A DNA stretch of 35,971 nt from an uncultured Clostridia bacterium (lineage in GTDB: Bacteria; Bacillota; Clostridia; Lachnospirales; Cellulosilyticaceae): NCBI GenBank assembly GCA_937981575.1, contig CALJNR010000092.1, positions 1-35,971 on the forward strand. Direction: 5' to 3'. Under the pieces are notes generated by a model. The model was given only the letters and a program-made list of their open reading frames with translations, ran no database searches and was not told the origin of the DNA. Shown here piece by piece: positions 16,174 through 24,030 of this stretch. The position numbers and the translations under genes were made by a program. Every line of letters starts with the position of its first letter. The first letter of the stretch is position 1.

Positions 16174-16320
16174 ATATGGAGAAGTTAATGCTATACACAT
16201 CTGCTGCTTATTTTGTAAAGGGATTTAAAATCATGGGTGTGATACAGATTTAACGCATAATAACAGTATAAAAGGTTAAACTATAAATGCACAAAATGGT
16301 TTTAACAGGAGGGCAAGCGT

Positions 16321-16488
16321 GTGAAAAAGGTTTTATTTATTATTACGGTCTGCGGCGTTTTAGCACTAGGAGGCATTATTACATCTTATTTTTATTTTCA
16401 TTACACAGATTATGTGACTTATCAAAATGGCATTTTTGTAAGTAAGGAAGTAGGCAGTTCTGATGCAGCAGCAGACGATTTATATTAA
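16321..16488 (+). CDS. Small GTG-start membrane protein at the head of the spoVA operon
   Basis: This 55-residue ORF is missed by length cut-offs and has a GTG start. AGGAGGG lies 7 nt before the GTG, in good position. Residues about 4-27 (VLFIITVCGVLALGG then IITSYFYF) form one TM helix, and the remaining part is a polar, Ala/Asp-rich tail. It overlaps spoVAA by 26 nt, which suggests translational coupling. I do not recognise the family. The upstream stretch has CATAATA at 16256, which fits a sigma-G -10 element, but no convincing -35 at the right distance, so forespore control is only inferred from the operon. Confidence 0.65.
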   Translation: MKKVLFIITVCGVLALGGIITSYFYFHYTDYVTYQNGIFVSKEVGSSDAAADDLY

Positions 16489-17092
16489 ACCCTTTAAGAA
16501 GACAACAATAGAGGAGAAGAGCCTTGTCTACATTAAAGACATTGCAGATATCACAGCTGCTTCAGATATCCAAGGGCCTATTAGTGACCTTTTGGTATTT
16601 AAGGTGCCTAAGCCATCCGAACAAAAAAAATATCTTATTACCATTATTGATATTATCAAGGTTATTCTGGCAGCTTATCCAGATGTATGTGTGCAAAATG
16701 TCGGCGAGATAGACGTTCTGGTTGAGTACCATCCTAAGGCTGCTAAAGAAAATACTTTGATTGAGTGGATCAAAACCCTTTGTGTCAGTACCATTATATT
16801 TTTCGGAGCTGGAATTGCAATTATGGCTTATACCAAAGATGCTGCGCTTGATAAAGCGTTTGTTGTGGTTAACAGGATATTCACCGGCCAAGAGGTAGAA
16901 AATCCTGTATGGATTACGATACCTTATTCCATTGGCATTGCTGTAGGGATTGTGACGTTTTTTAATCATGTGGGCAGAAAGAAGCTTACAGATGATCCAA
17001 GTCCTATGCAGGTAGAAATCAGCCAGTATGAAGACGGGGTTGAAGACAGCCTCATTGACAGCATTATAAGTAAGAAGAGAGGACAGCCATAA
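16463..17092 (+). CDS. spoVAA: Stage V sporulation protein AA
   Basis: SpoVAA (209 aa) is a membrane component of the SpoVA complex, which moves dipicolinic acid into and out of the spore. An N-terminal soluble domain (about 1-105, beginning with IYIKPFKKTTIEEKSLVYIKDIA) precedes two TM segments (about 107-127 and 151-170) and a charged tail. The ATG lies inside the upstream small ORF, and its stop overlaps the spoVAB start (TAATG). No operon partner other than the spoVA genes is present. Confidence 0.88.
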   Translation: MQQQTIYIKPFKKTTIEEKSLVYIKDIADITAASDIQGPISDLLVFKVPKPSEQKKYLITIIDIIKVILAAYPDVCVQNVGEIDVLVEYHPKAAKENTLIEWIKTLCVSTIIFFGAGIAIMAYTKDAALDKAFVVVNRIFTGQEVENPVWITIPYSIGIAVGIVTFFNHVGRKKLTDDPSPMQVEISQYEDGVEDSLIDSIISKKRGQP

Positions 17093-17529
17093 TGCAGGAA
17101 ATAGTATCTAAAGGACTTCTAATCTTGATAGGAGCAGGGACAGGCGTTGTTTTTGCCGGAGGAATTATAGCATTCATTACTATCATAGGCATTATTCCAA
17201 TTATGGCACATAGAACAGAGACCTCTAAGCATCATATCGTTTTTGGTAATGCGATCATGGCAGGAACTTTGCTGGGAAGTATTTTATCCATATGGTCCAT
17301 CACTATTCCCGCACCTAATCTGATTCTTGCAATAGCAGGACTCTCCTTCGGAATTTTTACAGGGGTTCTCATTATTGCGCTGGCAGAAGTGTTAGATATT
17401 TTTCCAATTACAGACAGGAGAATAAAGCTTAAAAAAGGTGTTTTTTTGATGGCATATGCTTTAGCTATGGGGAAACTTATAGGCATGCTCTATTTTTGGT
17501 TATACCCTATCTTTACAGAACTTAATTAA
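17092..17529 (+). CDS. spoVAB: Stage V sporulation protein AB
   Basis: SpoVAB (145 aa) is a polytopic membrane protein of the SpoVA dipicolinate channel system. It has four or five TM helices and almost no soluble part. The stretch GIIPIMAHRTETSKH is a typical loop, and the region FPITDRRIKLKKGVF leads into the last helices. The ATG shares its A with the stop of spoVAA, and AGAGGAC just upstream can serve as the ribosome binding site, so the two are coupled. Confidence 0.88.
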   Translation: MQEIVSKGLLILIGAGTGVVFAGGIIAFITIIGIIPIMAHRTETSKHHIVFGNAIMAGTLLGSILSIWSITIPAPNLILAIAGLSFGIFTGVLIIALAEVLDIFPITDRRIKLKKGVFLMAYALAMGKLIGMLYFWLYPIFTELN

Positions 17530-17541
17530 AGGAGGCAGTTT

Positions 17542-17985
17542 ATGGCAAATATTAAACAGCTTAAAAGCCAGTATCAGCAGATTGTAAAATCACACTCACC
17601 TAAAAACAATGTTCTTAGAAACTCTTTAAGAGCTTTTTGGGTTGGGGGAACGATTTGCATAATCGGGCAGGCGCTTACTAATGTGTATATGTTTTACGGC
17701 ATGGAAAGAGAAGATGCTAAAATGCTTATGACAGTTACTTTAATACTCCTTAGTACTATTTTAACTGCTTTAAATGTTTATGACAATATCGGTCAATATG
17801 CAGGAGCCGGAGCGCTTGTACCTATTACGGGTTTTGCCAACTCTATGGTCAGCTCTGCTATGGAGTTTAAAAAAGAAGGCTATATCTACGGCCTTGGTGC
17901 AAAATTATTTGTTGTAGCAGGGCCTGTTATTGTATTTGGTACAATAGCAAGCGTTGTAGTAGGCATTATCTATTATTTAGTTTAG
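17542..17985 (+). CDS. spoVAC: Stage V sporulation protein AC
   Basis: SpoVAC (147 aa) is the membrane protein reported in Bacillus to act as a mechanosensitive channel in dipicolinate release. After a basic N-terminus (to about 35) come four TM segments. The family motif QYAGAGALVPITGFANSMVSSAMEFKKEG is present in part around residues 92-120. It is homologous to spoVAE two genes on, which repeats the GAGAAVPISGFG pattern. AAAGGAGG lies well placed before the ATG. Confidence 0.92.
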   Translation: MANIKQLKSQYQQIVKSHSPKNNVLRNSLRAFWVGGTICIIGQALTNVYMFYGMEREDAKMLMTVTLILLSTILTALNVYDNIGQYAGAGALVPITGFANSMVSSAMEFKKEGYIYGLGAKLFVVAGPVIVFGTIASVVVGIIYYLV

Positions 17986-17995
17986 GAGGACCTAG

Positions 17996-19003
17996 ATGGG
18001 ACATATAGGCAAACAAACAATTACATTTGATAATCCTCCGATTATTACTTGTGCTTATGCAAGTGCAGGACCAAAAGAAGTTCAGGGTCCTTTAGGAGAG
18101 TATTTCGACAACAAACTTCAAGATGAACTTTTAGGAGAAGACAGTTGGGAAAAAGCTGAAAGCAAGTTGATTCGGCAGACTGTTCAAGGACTGCTCAGCA
18201 AAGCGAATAAAACCCCTCAGGATATTAAATACCTATTTGCAGGAGACTTACAGAACCAGGTCATAGCAAGTACCTTTGGACTGCTAGACTTTAATATTCC
18301 CTTCTTCGGATTATACGGCGCATGTTCTACAATGGGAGAATCTATGTGCCTCGCAGCAATGACTGTGGCGGGTGGAATGGCAGACCTTGTGATGGCAGGT
18401 ACCAGCAGTCACTACTGCGCAGCTGAAAAACAATTTAGATTTCCCCTGGAATATGGCGGACAGAGGACAATGACTCAGCAGTGGACAGCTACTGCCAGTG
18501 GCTTTGTGCTTATTGGAAATTCAGGAACAGGGCCTAAGATCCAGGCTGTTACGCCGGGCAAGATGGTTGATTTAGGCATTAAGGATACCTTCAATATGGG
18601 AGCCGCTATGGCACCGGCAGCTATTGATACTATTCTTACCCACCTCGAAGACACCAATCAAAAACCGAGTGACTTTGATGCCATTGTTACAGGGGATCTT
18701 GGCAACTGCGGACTGGATATTGCGGTTGATATTGCCAATAAACTTGGAACAGATCTAAGCGGGGTAATAAATGACTGCGGAAAGCTTATTTATGATGATG
18801 CAGCTGAAGATACACACTGCGGCGGCAGCGGATGCGGATGCAGCGGATCGGTGTTTGCAGGATATTTTTATTCTCAGCTTATAAAACGCAATATTAAAAA
18901 ACTGCTTTTAGTCCCTACGGGTGCTTTGATGAGTCCTGGGAGTACACAGCAAGGACATACTATACCTGGCGTTGCTCACGCAGTCAGCATAGTAATCGAT
19001 TAG
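17996..19003 (+). CDS. spoVAD: Stage V sporulation protein AD
   Basis: SpoVAD (335 aa) is a thiolase-fold soluble protein that binds dipicolinic acid on the forespore face of the SpoVA complex. Thiolase-like blocks are visible: FLFAGDLQ-type strand, FGLYGACSTMGE with the Cys region, AGTSSHYCAAEKQFRFPLEYG, DAIVTGDLG, and the C-terminal GALMSPGSTQQGHTIPG. A Cys/Gly-rich loop (HCGGSGCGCSGS) is normal for the family. AGGAGG lies before the ATG, 10 bp after spoVAC. Confidence 0.95.
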   Translation: MGHIGKQTITFDNPPIITCAYASAGPKEVQGPLGEYFDNKLQDELLGEDSWEKAESKLIRQTVQGLLSKANKTPQDIKYLFAGDLQNQVIASTFGLLDFNIPFFGLYGACSTMGESMCLAAMTVAGGMADLVMAGTSSHYCAAEKQFRFPLEYGGQRTMTQQWTATASGFVLIGNSGTGPKIQAVTPGKMVDLGIKDTFNMGAAMAPAAIDTILTHLEDTNQKPSDFDAIVTGDLGNCGLDIAVDIANKLGTDLSGVINDCGKLIYDDAAEDTHCGGSGCGCSGSVFAGYFYSQLIKRNIKKLLLVPTGALMSPGSTQQGHTIPGVAHAVSIVID

Positions 19004-19014
19004 GAGGATGGCTT

Positions 19015-19380
19015 ATGGATATTATGGAGTATGTAAGAGCCTTTGTCGTAGGAGGCGCTATTTGTGTAGTTGGACAGATTTTACTTGATCGGGCGAAGCT
19101 TACAACAGGAAAGATAATGGTTGCTTTTGTACTTATTGGAGCTGCCCTTCATGCCCTTGGCTTATATCAGCCGCTTATTGATTTTGCGGGTGCAGGAGCA
19201 GCTGTTCCTATTTCAGGCTTTGGCTATGCCCTAGCCAAAGGAGCGATTGAAGAGGTAGGAAAAGAAGGCTTTATGGGTGCGTTTACAGGGGGAATCAAGG
19301 CAACTGCAGCCGGCATTACCGCGGCCGTGGTGTTTGGCTATCTTGCAGCACTTTTTGCCAATCCTAAAAGTAAAGCATAA
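19015..19380 (+). CDS. spoVAE: Stage V sporulation protein AE
   Basis: SpoVAE (121 aa) is a small polytopic membrane protein with four TM helices, paralogous to SpoVAC, with the shared motif FAGAGAAVPISGFGYALAKGA. It closes the spoVA operon; no spoVAF or later germination gene follows here. AGGAGG is present before the start, 11 bp after spoVAD. Confidence 0.92.
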   Translation: MDIMEYVRAFVVGGAICVVGQILLDRAKLTTGKIMVAFVLIGAALHALGLYQPLIDFAGAGAAVPISGFGYALAKGAIEEVGKEGFMGAFTGGIKATAAGITAAVVFGYLAALFANPKSKA

Positions 19381-19394
19381 GAGATATAAGCGGT

Positions 19395-19444
19395 CATTTT
19401 GCAGTATGCTATGGCTTAACTAAGCTTCAGCTTACTGCAAAATG
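19395..19444. repeat. 12-bp inverted repeat after the spoVA operon
   Basis: CATTTTGCAGTA (19395-19406) and its exact complement (19433-19444) enclose a 26-nt loop that itself contains a GCTTA/TAAGC pair. No T-run follows, so it may be an atypical terminator or mRNA 3' end structure. Confidence 0.55.
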
Positions 19445-19578
19445 TCAGTTACATAAGCATTCGAGCGGATTTTAGGTTTATTTATCCATAAATTATCATT
19501 AATTATACAATTATACTGGAATATATACGTATAATTCATTATAATAATGTTTATATCATTTATAAAGGAGATATTTAT

Positions 19579-20064
19579 ATGAAAAATGAGATTTTAGAAC
19601 TCTTACAAGAAAATAGTAAATATACCGCCAGTGACATAGCCACAATGTTAGGATTAGATATAGAAGCCGTAAAGAAAGATATAGAAGCCATGGAAAAGGA
19701 GCAGATTATCTGCGGATACAGTGCACTTATTAATTGGGATAAGACAGACAAAAAAGATATTGTGACAGCACTTATTGAAGTTAGAGTAACGCCTCAAAGA
19801 GGAGAAGGCTTTGACAGAGTTGCAGAGCGTATTTACAAATTCAAGGAAGTAAAGGCTGTTTACCTGATGTCCGGAGGTTTTGACTTCACGGTTATTATTG
19901 AAGGGAAAACAATGAAAGAAGTAGCGTTGTTCGTAGGGCAGAAACTGGCTCCTTTAGAGTCAGTACTAAGTACAGCTACTCACTTTGTTCTTAAGAAATA
20001 TAAGGATTATGGCGTTATTTTTGAAGAAAGTAAAAAAGATGAGAGGATGATTATATCACCATGA
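19579..20064 (+). CDS. Lrp/AsnC family transcriptional regulator
   Basis: This 161-residue regulator has an N-terminal winged HTH (about 1-55: LLQENSKYTASDIATMLGLDIEAVKKDIEAMEKE in part) and a C-terminal RAM/ligand domain with VYLMSGGFDFTVIIEG. The ligand is probably an amino acid but is not visible from sequence. It overlaps the downstream aminotransferase by 4 nt (ATGA), so the two are coupled and the regulator likely controls that enzyme. AAAGGAG lies before the ATG. The upstream 50 bp are very AT-rich and partly palindromic, as expected for an autoregulatory site. Confidence 0.9.
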   Translation: MKNEILELLQENSKYTASDIATMLGLDIEAVKKDIEAMEKEQIICGYSALINWDKTDKKDIVTALIEVRVTPQRGEGFDRVAERIYKFKEVKAVYLMSGGFDFTVIIEGKTMKEVALFVGQKLAPLESVLSTATHFVLKKYKDYGVIFEESKKDERMIISP

Positions 20065-21227
20065 ATATAGAACAAATGATTTCAAAACAAGTTAAAGAGG
20101 TTCCACCTTCAGGTATACGAAAATTTTTTGATATTGTTAACGAAATGGGCGATGCTATCTCCCTTGGGGTTGGAGAACCTGATTTCGATACCCCCTGGCA
20201 TATTAGAGAAGAAGGTATTTATTCTTTGGAAAAAGGCAAAACCATTTACTCAGCAAATGCAGGGTTATTAGAACTTAGGCAAGAAATATGCGGTTATATG
20301 AAAAGAAGATTTGGATTAGAGTATTCCGCAACTAAGGAGACGCTTGTAACGGTTGGTGGAAGCGAGGGCATTGACGTTGCACTTAGAACACTTATCGAGC
20401 CTGGAGATGAAGTACTCATTCCTGAACCTTGCTTTGTGTCCTACAAACCTTGCACATTGTTTGCTGGGGGAACGCCGATTGTTATTCCAACAAAAGAAGA
20501 TAATAACTTTAAGCTGACAGCAGAGGAACTAGAAAGATACATAACTCCCCGGACTAAAATCCTTATCCTTCCTTATCCTAATAATCCTACGGGGGCGATT
20601 ATGGAACGAGAAGACTTAGAGAAGATAGCAGATGTGCTTAGAGATAAAGACATTGTTGTCATTTCTGATGAGATTTATGCTGAGCTTACTTATGGTAAGG
20701 AGCATGTTTCAATCGCAAACATTGAAGGGATGTATGACCGAACAATTATTCTCAGTGGATTTTCCAAAGCTTATGCGATGACAGGATGGCGTTTAGGCTA
20801 TGCTTTAGGACCGGAGGCAGTAATCCAGGCGATGACTAAAATGCATCAGTTTACGATTATGTGTGCGCCGACTACCAGTCAGTATGCAGCAATAGAAGCA
20901 ATGAAGAATGGCGATGAAGATGTGGCAATGATGCGCAGTGCTTATGATAAAAGAAGAAGGCTTATGGTAGATCGTTTCAGGGGGATGGGATTATCTTGTT
21001 TTGAACCAGAAGGGGCATTTTATGTCTTTCCATCTATTCAGAAAACAGGCCTTTCAAGTGAGACATTCTGTGAAGAACTATTAAAAGATCAAAGGGTAGC
21101 TGTTGTGCCAGGAACAGCATTTGGCGGGTATGGTGAAGGATTTATAAGATGTTCGTATGCTTATTCAGTTGATGAACTTAAAGAAGCACTTAAAAGAATA
21201 GAAGCTTTTGTTGCTAAAATTATTTAG
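20061..21227 (+). CDS. PLP-dependent aminotransferase, class I/II
   Basis: This 388-residue fold-type I aminotransferase resembles aspartate/aromatic aminotransferases (PatA/AspC-like). The PLP lysine is K236 in SGFSKAYAMTGWRLGY. Other family marks are LGVGEPDFDTP near the N-terminus, PNNPTG in the middle, SDEIYAELTY and a late RCSYAYS Arg that binds the substrate carboxylate. The amino-acid substrate cannot be read from sequence. Its start overlaps the Lrp regulator by ATGA. A 20-bp hairpin shared with the convergent perR gene ends it. Confidence 0.9.
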   Translation: MNIEQMISKQVKEVPPSGIRKFFDIVNEMGDAISLGVGEPDFDTPWHIREEGIYSLEKGKTIYSANAGLLELRQEICGYMKRRFGLEYSATKETLVTVGGSEGIDVALRTLIEPGDEVLIPEPCFVSYKPCTLFAGGTPIVIPTKEDNNFKLTAEELERYITPRTKILILPYPNNPTGAIMEREDLEKIADVLRDKDIVVISDEIYAELTYGKEHVSIANIEGMYDRTIILSGFSKAYAMTGWRLGYALGPEAVIQAMTKMHQFTIMCAPTTSQYAAIEAMKNGDEDVAMMRSAYDKRRRLMVDRFRGMGLSCFEPEGAFYVFPSIQKTGLSSETFCEELLKDQRVAVVPGTAFGGYGEGFIRCSYAYSVDELKEALKRIEAFVAKII

Positions 21228-21272
21228 AAAGCAAAAAAATAAGCCGCAGAGACGGCTTATTTTTTTGCTTTC
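21227..21272. terminator. Perfect 20-bp bidirectional terminator
   Basis: Positions 21227-21246 and 21253-21272 are exact complements around a 6-nt loop. A7 and T7 runs inside the stem provide the U-tract in both directions. It serves both the aminotransferase and the convergent perR. Confidence 0.9.
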
Positions 21273-21274
21273 TA

Positions 21275-21694
21275 TTAGGTATGATTTTGACACTCCGGAC
21301 AAGTTCCATAAAAGTATAGTTGTTCATGAGACAGCTTAAACTGGGTCATTTCAGCGACTTCTTTTCTAAGCAGCTCTACACTCTTTACGCGGTACATGTC
21401 TACAACTTTATGACATGATGTACATTTAATATGCGGGTGGGGGAGTGTGTCAGCATCATAGCGATAGCTGTCTTCACCAACGTTTAATTGTTGAACTAAG
21501 CCATGTTTTACTAATGCATCCAAGGTCTTATAAACAGTTGCAAGACTCATCGTAGGATATTCTTCATGAATACTTGTATAAATGGTTTCTGCACTTGGAT
21601 GAGCCGTAGTATTTTTCAGCATTTTAAAAATAGAAAGTCTTTGAGGCGTTACTTTAAGATTGTGATCTTTTAAAATATTTGTAAGTTCTAACAT
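21275..21694 (-). CDS. perR: Peroxide-responsive repressor PerR (Fur family)
   Basis: This 139-residue Fur-family repressor has an N-terminal winged HTH (LKVTPQRLSIFKML through SLATVYKTLDALVKHGLV). The structural zinc site is C91, C94, C132, C135. Five residues line up with the regulatory metal site of B. subtilis PerR (H37, D85, H91, H93, D104) with a constant offset of five: H32, D80, H86, H88 and D99. The Asp at the last position favours PerR over Fur or Zur. A GTG three codons earlier is in frame, but GGGGTG lies 6 nt before the ATG at 21694, so that start is preferred. It is divergent from a hemerythrin. Confidence 0.87.
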   Translation of the reverse strand: MLELTNILKDHNLKVTPQRLSIFKMLKNTTAHPSAETIYTSIHEEYPTMSLATVYKTLDALVKHGLVQQLNVGEDSYRYDADTLPHPHIKCTSCHKVVDMYRVKSVELLRKEVAEMTQFKLSHEQLYFYGTCPECQNHT

Positions 21695-21709
21695 CGGAAT
21701 CACCCCAAA

Positions 21710-21755
21710 TGATAATTATTATTATATGACTTTAATTATATAATAATAATGATTA
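21710..21755. promoter_or_regulatory. Putative PerR/Fur operators upstream of perR
   Basis: TGATAATTATTATTA (21710-21724) fits the 7-1-7 Fur/PerR box (TGATAATNATTATCA) with one mismatch. A second box, TAATAATAATGATTA (21741-21755), is weaker. Together they form a long imperfect palindrome just upstream of perR, consistent with autoregulation. Confidence 0.6.
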
Positions 21756-21880
21756 AAATACAATAGGTAGAATAGATTATTTAAGAGAAACAAGAAGGAA
21801 AATATTTGTTGTTATTAACTATAGATATAAAAGTTAAGCTGCGCTATACTTGAGCTATAATAAAGACGAGAGGTGATTGG

Positions 21881-22297
21881 ATGATTGAGTGGAAAGAGGA
21901 ATATGCGATTGGCATTTCTATCATTGATGAGCAGCATAAAAAACTATTTGAAATAGCATCAGATGCAGAGGAGCTTTTACTGATGTCAAATAACATAGAT
22001 AAATTTGATGAAATTATTGATATTATTAATAATTTAACAGATTATGTTGCCTTTCATTTTGCTGCAGAGCAGGAGATTATGGAAGAGATTAAGTTTCCTA
22101 AATATTTTTCTCATCGGGTAGAACATCAAGATTTTATAGATGAACTTCAGAAAATGAATATCTCAGCTATAGACAAAGACCAGCAAAGCCAGCTGCTTCA
22201 TATTATTAATTTAGTCATAGACTGGATTACAGAGCATGTACTTGAAAAAGACAAGGGCTTTGCCGCCTATTATAAGCAGGTTTCTGAAAAGCTGTAA
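21881..22297 (+). CDS. Bacteriohemerythrin
   Basis: This 138-residue four-helix di-iron protein carries all seven hemerythrin ligands in order: H19 (DEQHKKLF), H59, E63 (HFAAEQ), H78, H82 (SHRVEHQ), H119 and D124 (EHVLEKD). Such proteins bind O2 or sense oxygen and redox state in anaerobes. It is transcribed divergently from perR across the operator region, which suggests oxygen/peroxide control; that link is inferred. A -10 TATAAT lies at 21856-21861 with only a weak -35. AGAGGTG precedes the ATG. Confidence 0.92.
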   Translation: MIEWKEEYAIGISIIDEQHKKLFEIASDAEELLLMSNNIDKFDEIIDIINNLTDYVAFHFAAEQEIMEEIKFPKYFSHRVEHQDFIDELQKMNISAIDKDQQSQLLHIINLVIDWITEHVLEKDKGFAAYYKQVSEKL

Positions 22298-22367
22298 ATT
22301 TATTGTTATATTTATTAGAGCTGCTTAATAAACATACAATAGATAGATCAATAAGGGAGAAGTCAGT

Positions 22368-22682
22368 ATGATTGACCTAAGCAGCATTGAATTCGAATTT
22401 TTGGAGTACATACAAGAAGAATGGGACAGTTATATGGAGGAAGGCTGCAGTATTAAAGATGCTACAAGTCAAATCCTAATTCAGTATGAAGATATGCTGG
22501 ATGAGACTGAAAAAATGGTTTTGTACATTGTACTTGCAAATATTCAAATCGATTTAGCTTGTATTGATCAAAGAGTTAAAGATGAAATGGCGGAAATTAT
22601 TGCATCAGGGGCCGCAGATGAAGTTTTTAGTGGCAACAAGCAGATCAAGAAGTTTTTAAATCATGTTAAAAAGCGCTTATAA
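22368..22682 (+). CDS. Small acidic protein of unknown function
   Basis: This 104-residue, predicted mostly helical protein is not recognised. There is no signal peptide, TM segment or catalytic motif. It is acidic (many Glu/Asp) with a basic C-terminal end (KKFLNHVKKRL). AAGGGAG precedes the ATG. It follows the hemerythrin gene by 70 bp with no terminator between and could be cotranscribed with it. Its stop codon lies inside a terminator hairpin. Confidence 0.65.
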   Translation: MIDLSSIEFEFLEYIQEEWDSYMEEGCSIKDATSQILIQYEDMLDETEKMVLYIVLANIQIDLACIDQRVKDEMAEIIASGAADEVFSGNKQIKKFLNHVKKRL

Positions 22683-22702
22683 CTTATGTTATAGGCGTTT
22701 TT
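22671..22702 (+). terminator. Terminator overlapping the end of the 22368 gene
   Basis: The stem 22671-22683 pairs with 22688-22700 (two G-U pairs) around TTAT, and ends in TTTTT. The stop codon (22680-22682) is part of the stem. Confidence 0.75.
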
Positions 22703-22717
22703 AAATATAGGCGTAAG

Positions 22718-22746
22718 TTGCATAAGTTTAAGAGGCAGGCTATAAT
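22718..22746 (+). promoter_or_regulatory. Promoter of the traX-GNAT-MBL operon
   Basis: TTGCAT (22718-22723) and TATAAT (22741-22746) have a 17-bp spacer. The longest frame of traX begins inside this -35, which rules that start out. Confidence 0.75.
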
Positions 22747-22768
22747 AAATATAAAAAAGGTGAGAGCG

Positions 22769-23446
22769 ATGATAAAGGTTATTGCAGCATTACTCATGCT
22801 GATCGATCACATAGGAATGGTTTTTTTTCCACAGCATTTTGAACTTAGAATGATTGGGCGGTTATCTATGCCGCTATTTGCTTATTGTATAGCACAAGGC
22901 TATTATAAAACCCGCTCTATAGAAAAATACATGATGCGTATGACTTTATTTGCTGTCATCTCCCAGATTCCTTTTTGGCTGATGATGTATGTAACTGGGC
23001 CAGGATATTTTGATTTTATGCATTTTAATATTGGATTTACTTTTTTAGGTGCGCTTATGGTACTTTCACTTTACAAAGGCATACGACAGCGGACCACACA
23101 AAGCCAGTTTACCCATTTAGCACTTATCATGGGGATACTTATTTTAGTAACTCTATTAAAGTGTGATTATGGAGCCTATGGGATACTTTTGGTTCTGGTA
23201 TTTTATGAGTTTTATCTCCTGCAAAAAAATATTGGGCTGACGCTTCTTATGCTGATTGCAGCGACCCTTTCGCTATATGTGTTAGGGGGTCCTGAACAAG
23301 TTCGGATTCAGCTTTTAGGAGTTCCTGCGTTTTTTATTATTTTATTGGTAAAAGACGAGCCAGTTCGAAAATTCAAGTACTTTTTTTATGTTTTTTATCC
23401 TGCCCACATGTTGATTTTAAGCTTAATTAAATGGATTTATCGATAA
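22769..23446 (+). CDS. TraX family membrane protein
   Basis: This 225-residue polytopic membrane protein of the TraX family (named after the F-pilin acetyltransferase TraX) has seven or so TM helices. Family marks are the N-terminal MIKVIAALLMLIDHIGMVFFP and the RLSMPLFAYCIAQGYYKT segment. In Firmicutes the role is unknown; it is an acyltransferase-like fold. The ATG at 22769 follows AAAGGTGAG and lies downstream of the promoter. The next gene starts 14 bp after. Confidence 0.85.
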   Translation: MIKVIAALLMLIDHIGMVFFPQHFELRMIGRLSMPLFAYCIAQGYYKTRSIEKYMMRMTLFAVISQIPFWLMMYVTGPGYFDFMHFNIGFTFLGALMVLSLYKGIRQRTTQSQFTHLALIMGILILVTLLKCDYGAYGILLVLVFYEFYLLQKNIGLTLLMLIAATLSLYVLGGPEQVRIQLLGVPAFFIILLVKDEPVRKFKYFFYVFYPAHMLILSLIKWIYR

Positions 23447-23460
23447 AGAAGGAAAACTAT

Positions 23461-24030
23461 ATGAATAGTGATTATTACAGGATGGAGACGGAAAGGGTTT
23501 TGATAAGACCCTATAATGACGCAGATGCAGAGGGTGTTTTTAAAGTTGTCAGCCAAAGAGAAATTTATCTGACAACGATCAATATACCCCATCCTTATCC
23601 CAGAGAAAATGTTAACTTTTGGATAGACTTTACCAGAAAAAACATGAAGTACGGATTAGGGTATGAATTTGGTATTTTTGATAAGCTGTCAGCAGATTAT
23701 ATCGGAAACATAGGAATCGTTAATATTTCAAAGCAGAATAACCATGGTGAAATGACGTATTTTATTGATTCCGCTAAATGGCAGCAAGGGTATGCAACAG
23801 AGGCCGTGTGGCAGCTGCTGGACTTTGGATTTAACCAACTTGAACTTGAGCGGGTTGCAGGGAGGTGCATTCGTACAAATACAGCGTCAAGCAGGGTTAT
23901 GGAGAAATGCGGCTTTATATGGGAAGGGACCGCAAGGCATGAGGTGGTCAAAGAGGGTATTTACAAAGATGTAAACAGATATGCCATTTTAGCAGGTGAC
24001 TATAAACACTATAGGGGCAAAGATGAATAA
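23461..24030 (+). CDS. GNAT family N-acetyltransferase (RimJ/RimL-like)
   Basis: This 189-residue GNAT enzyme transfers an acetyl group from acetyl-CoA to a protein or small-molecule amine; the substrate is unknown. Family blocks are TERVLIRPYNDADAEGV, GNIGIVNI, the acetyl-CoA loop region WQQGYATEAVWQLLDFGF, and NTASSRVMEKCGFIWEG. The frame extends ten codons upstream into traX, but GAAGGA lies before the ATG at 23461, which is therefore preferred. Its end overlaps the next gene by 8 nt. Confidence 0.85.
   Translation: MNSDYYRMETERVLIRPYNDADAEGVFKVVSQREIYLTTINIPHPYPRENVNFWIDFTRKNMKYGLGYEFGIFDKLSADYIGNIGIVNISKQNNHGEMTYFIDSAKWQQGYATEAVWQLLDFGFNQLELERVAGRCIRTNTASSRVMEKCGFIWEGTARHEVVKEGIYKDVNRYAILAGDYKHYRGKDE

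Noticed and set aside
16231..16262. Sigma-G promoter before the spoVA operon
   Set aside because: CATAATA at 16256 fits a -10, but no acceptable -35 lies at the right distance, so it is not listed as a feature.
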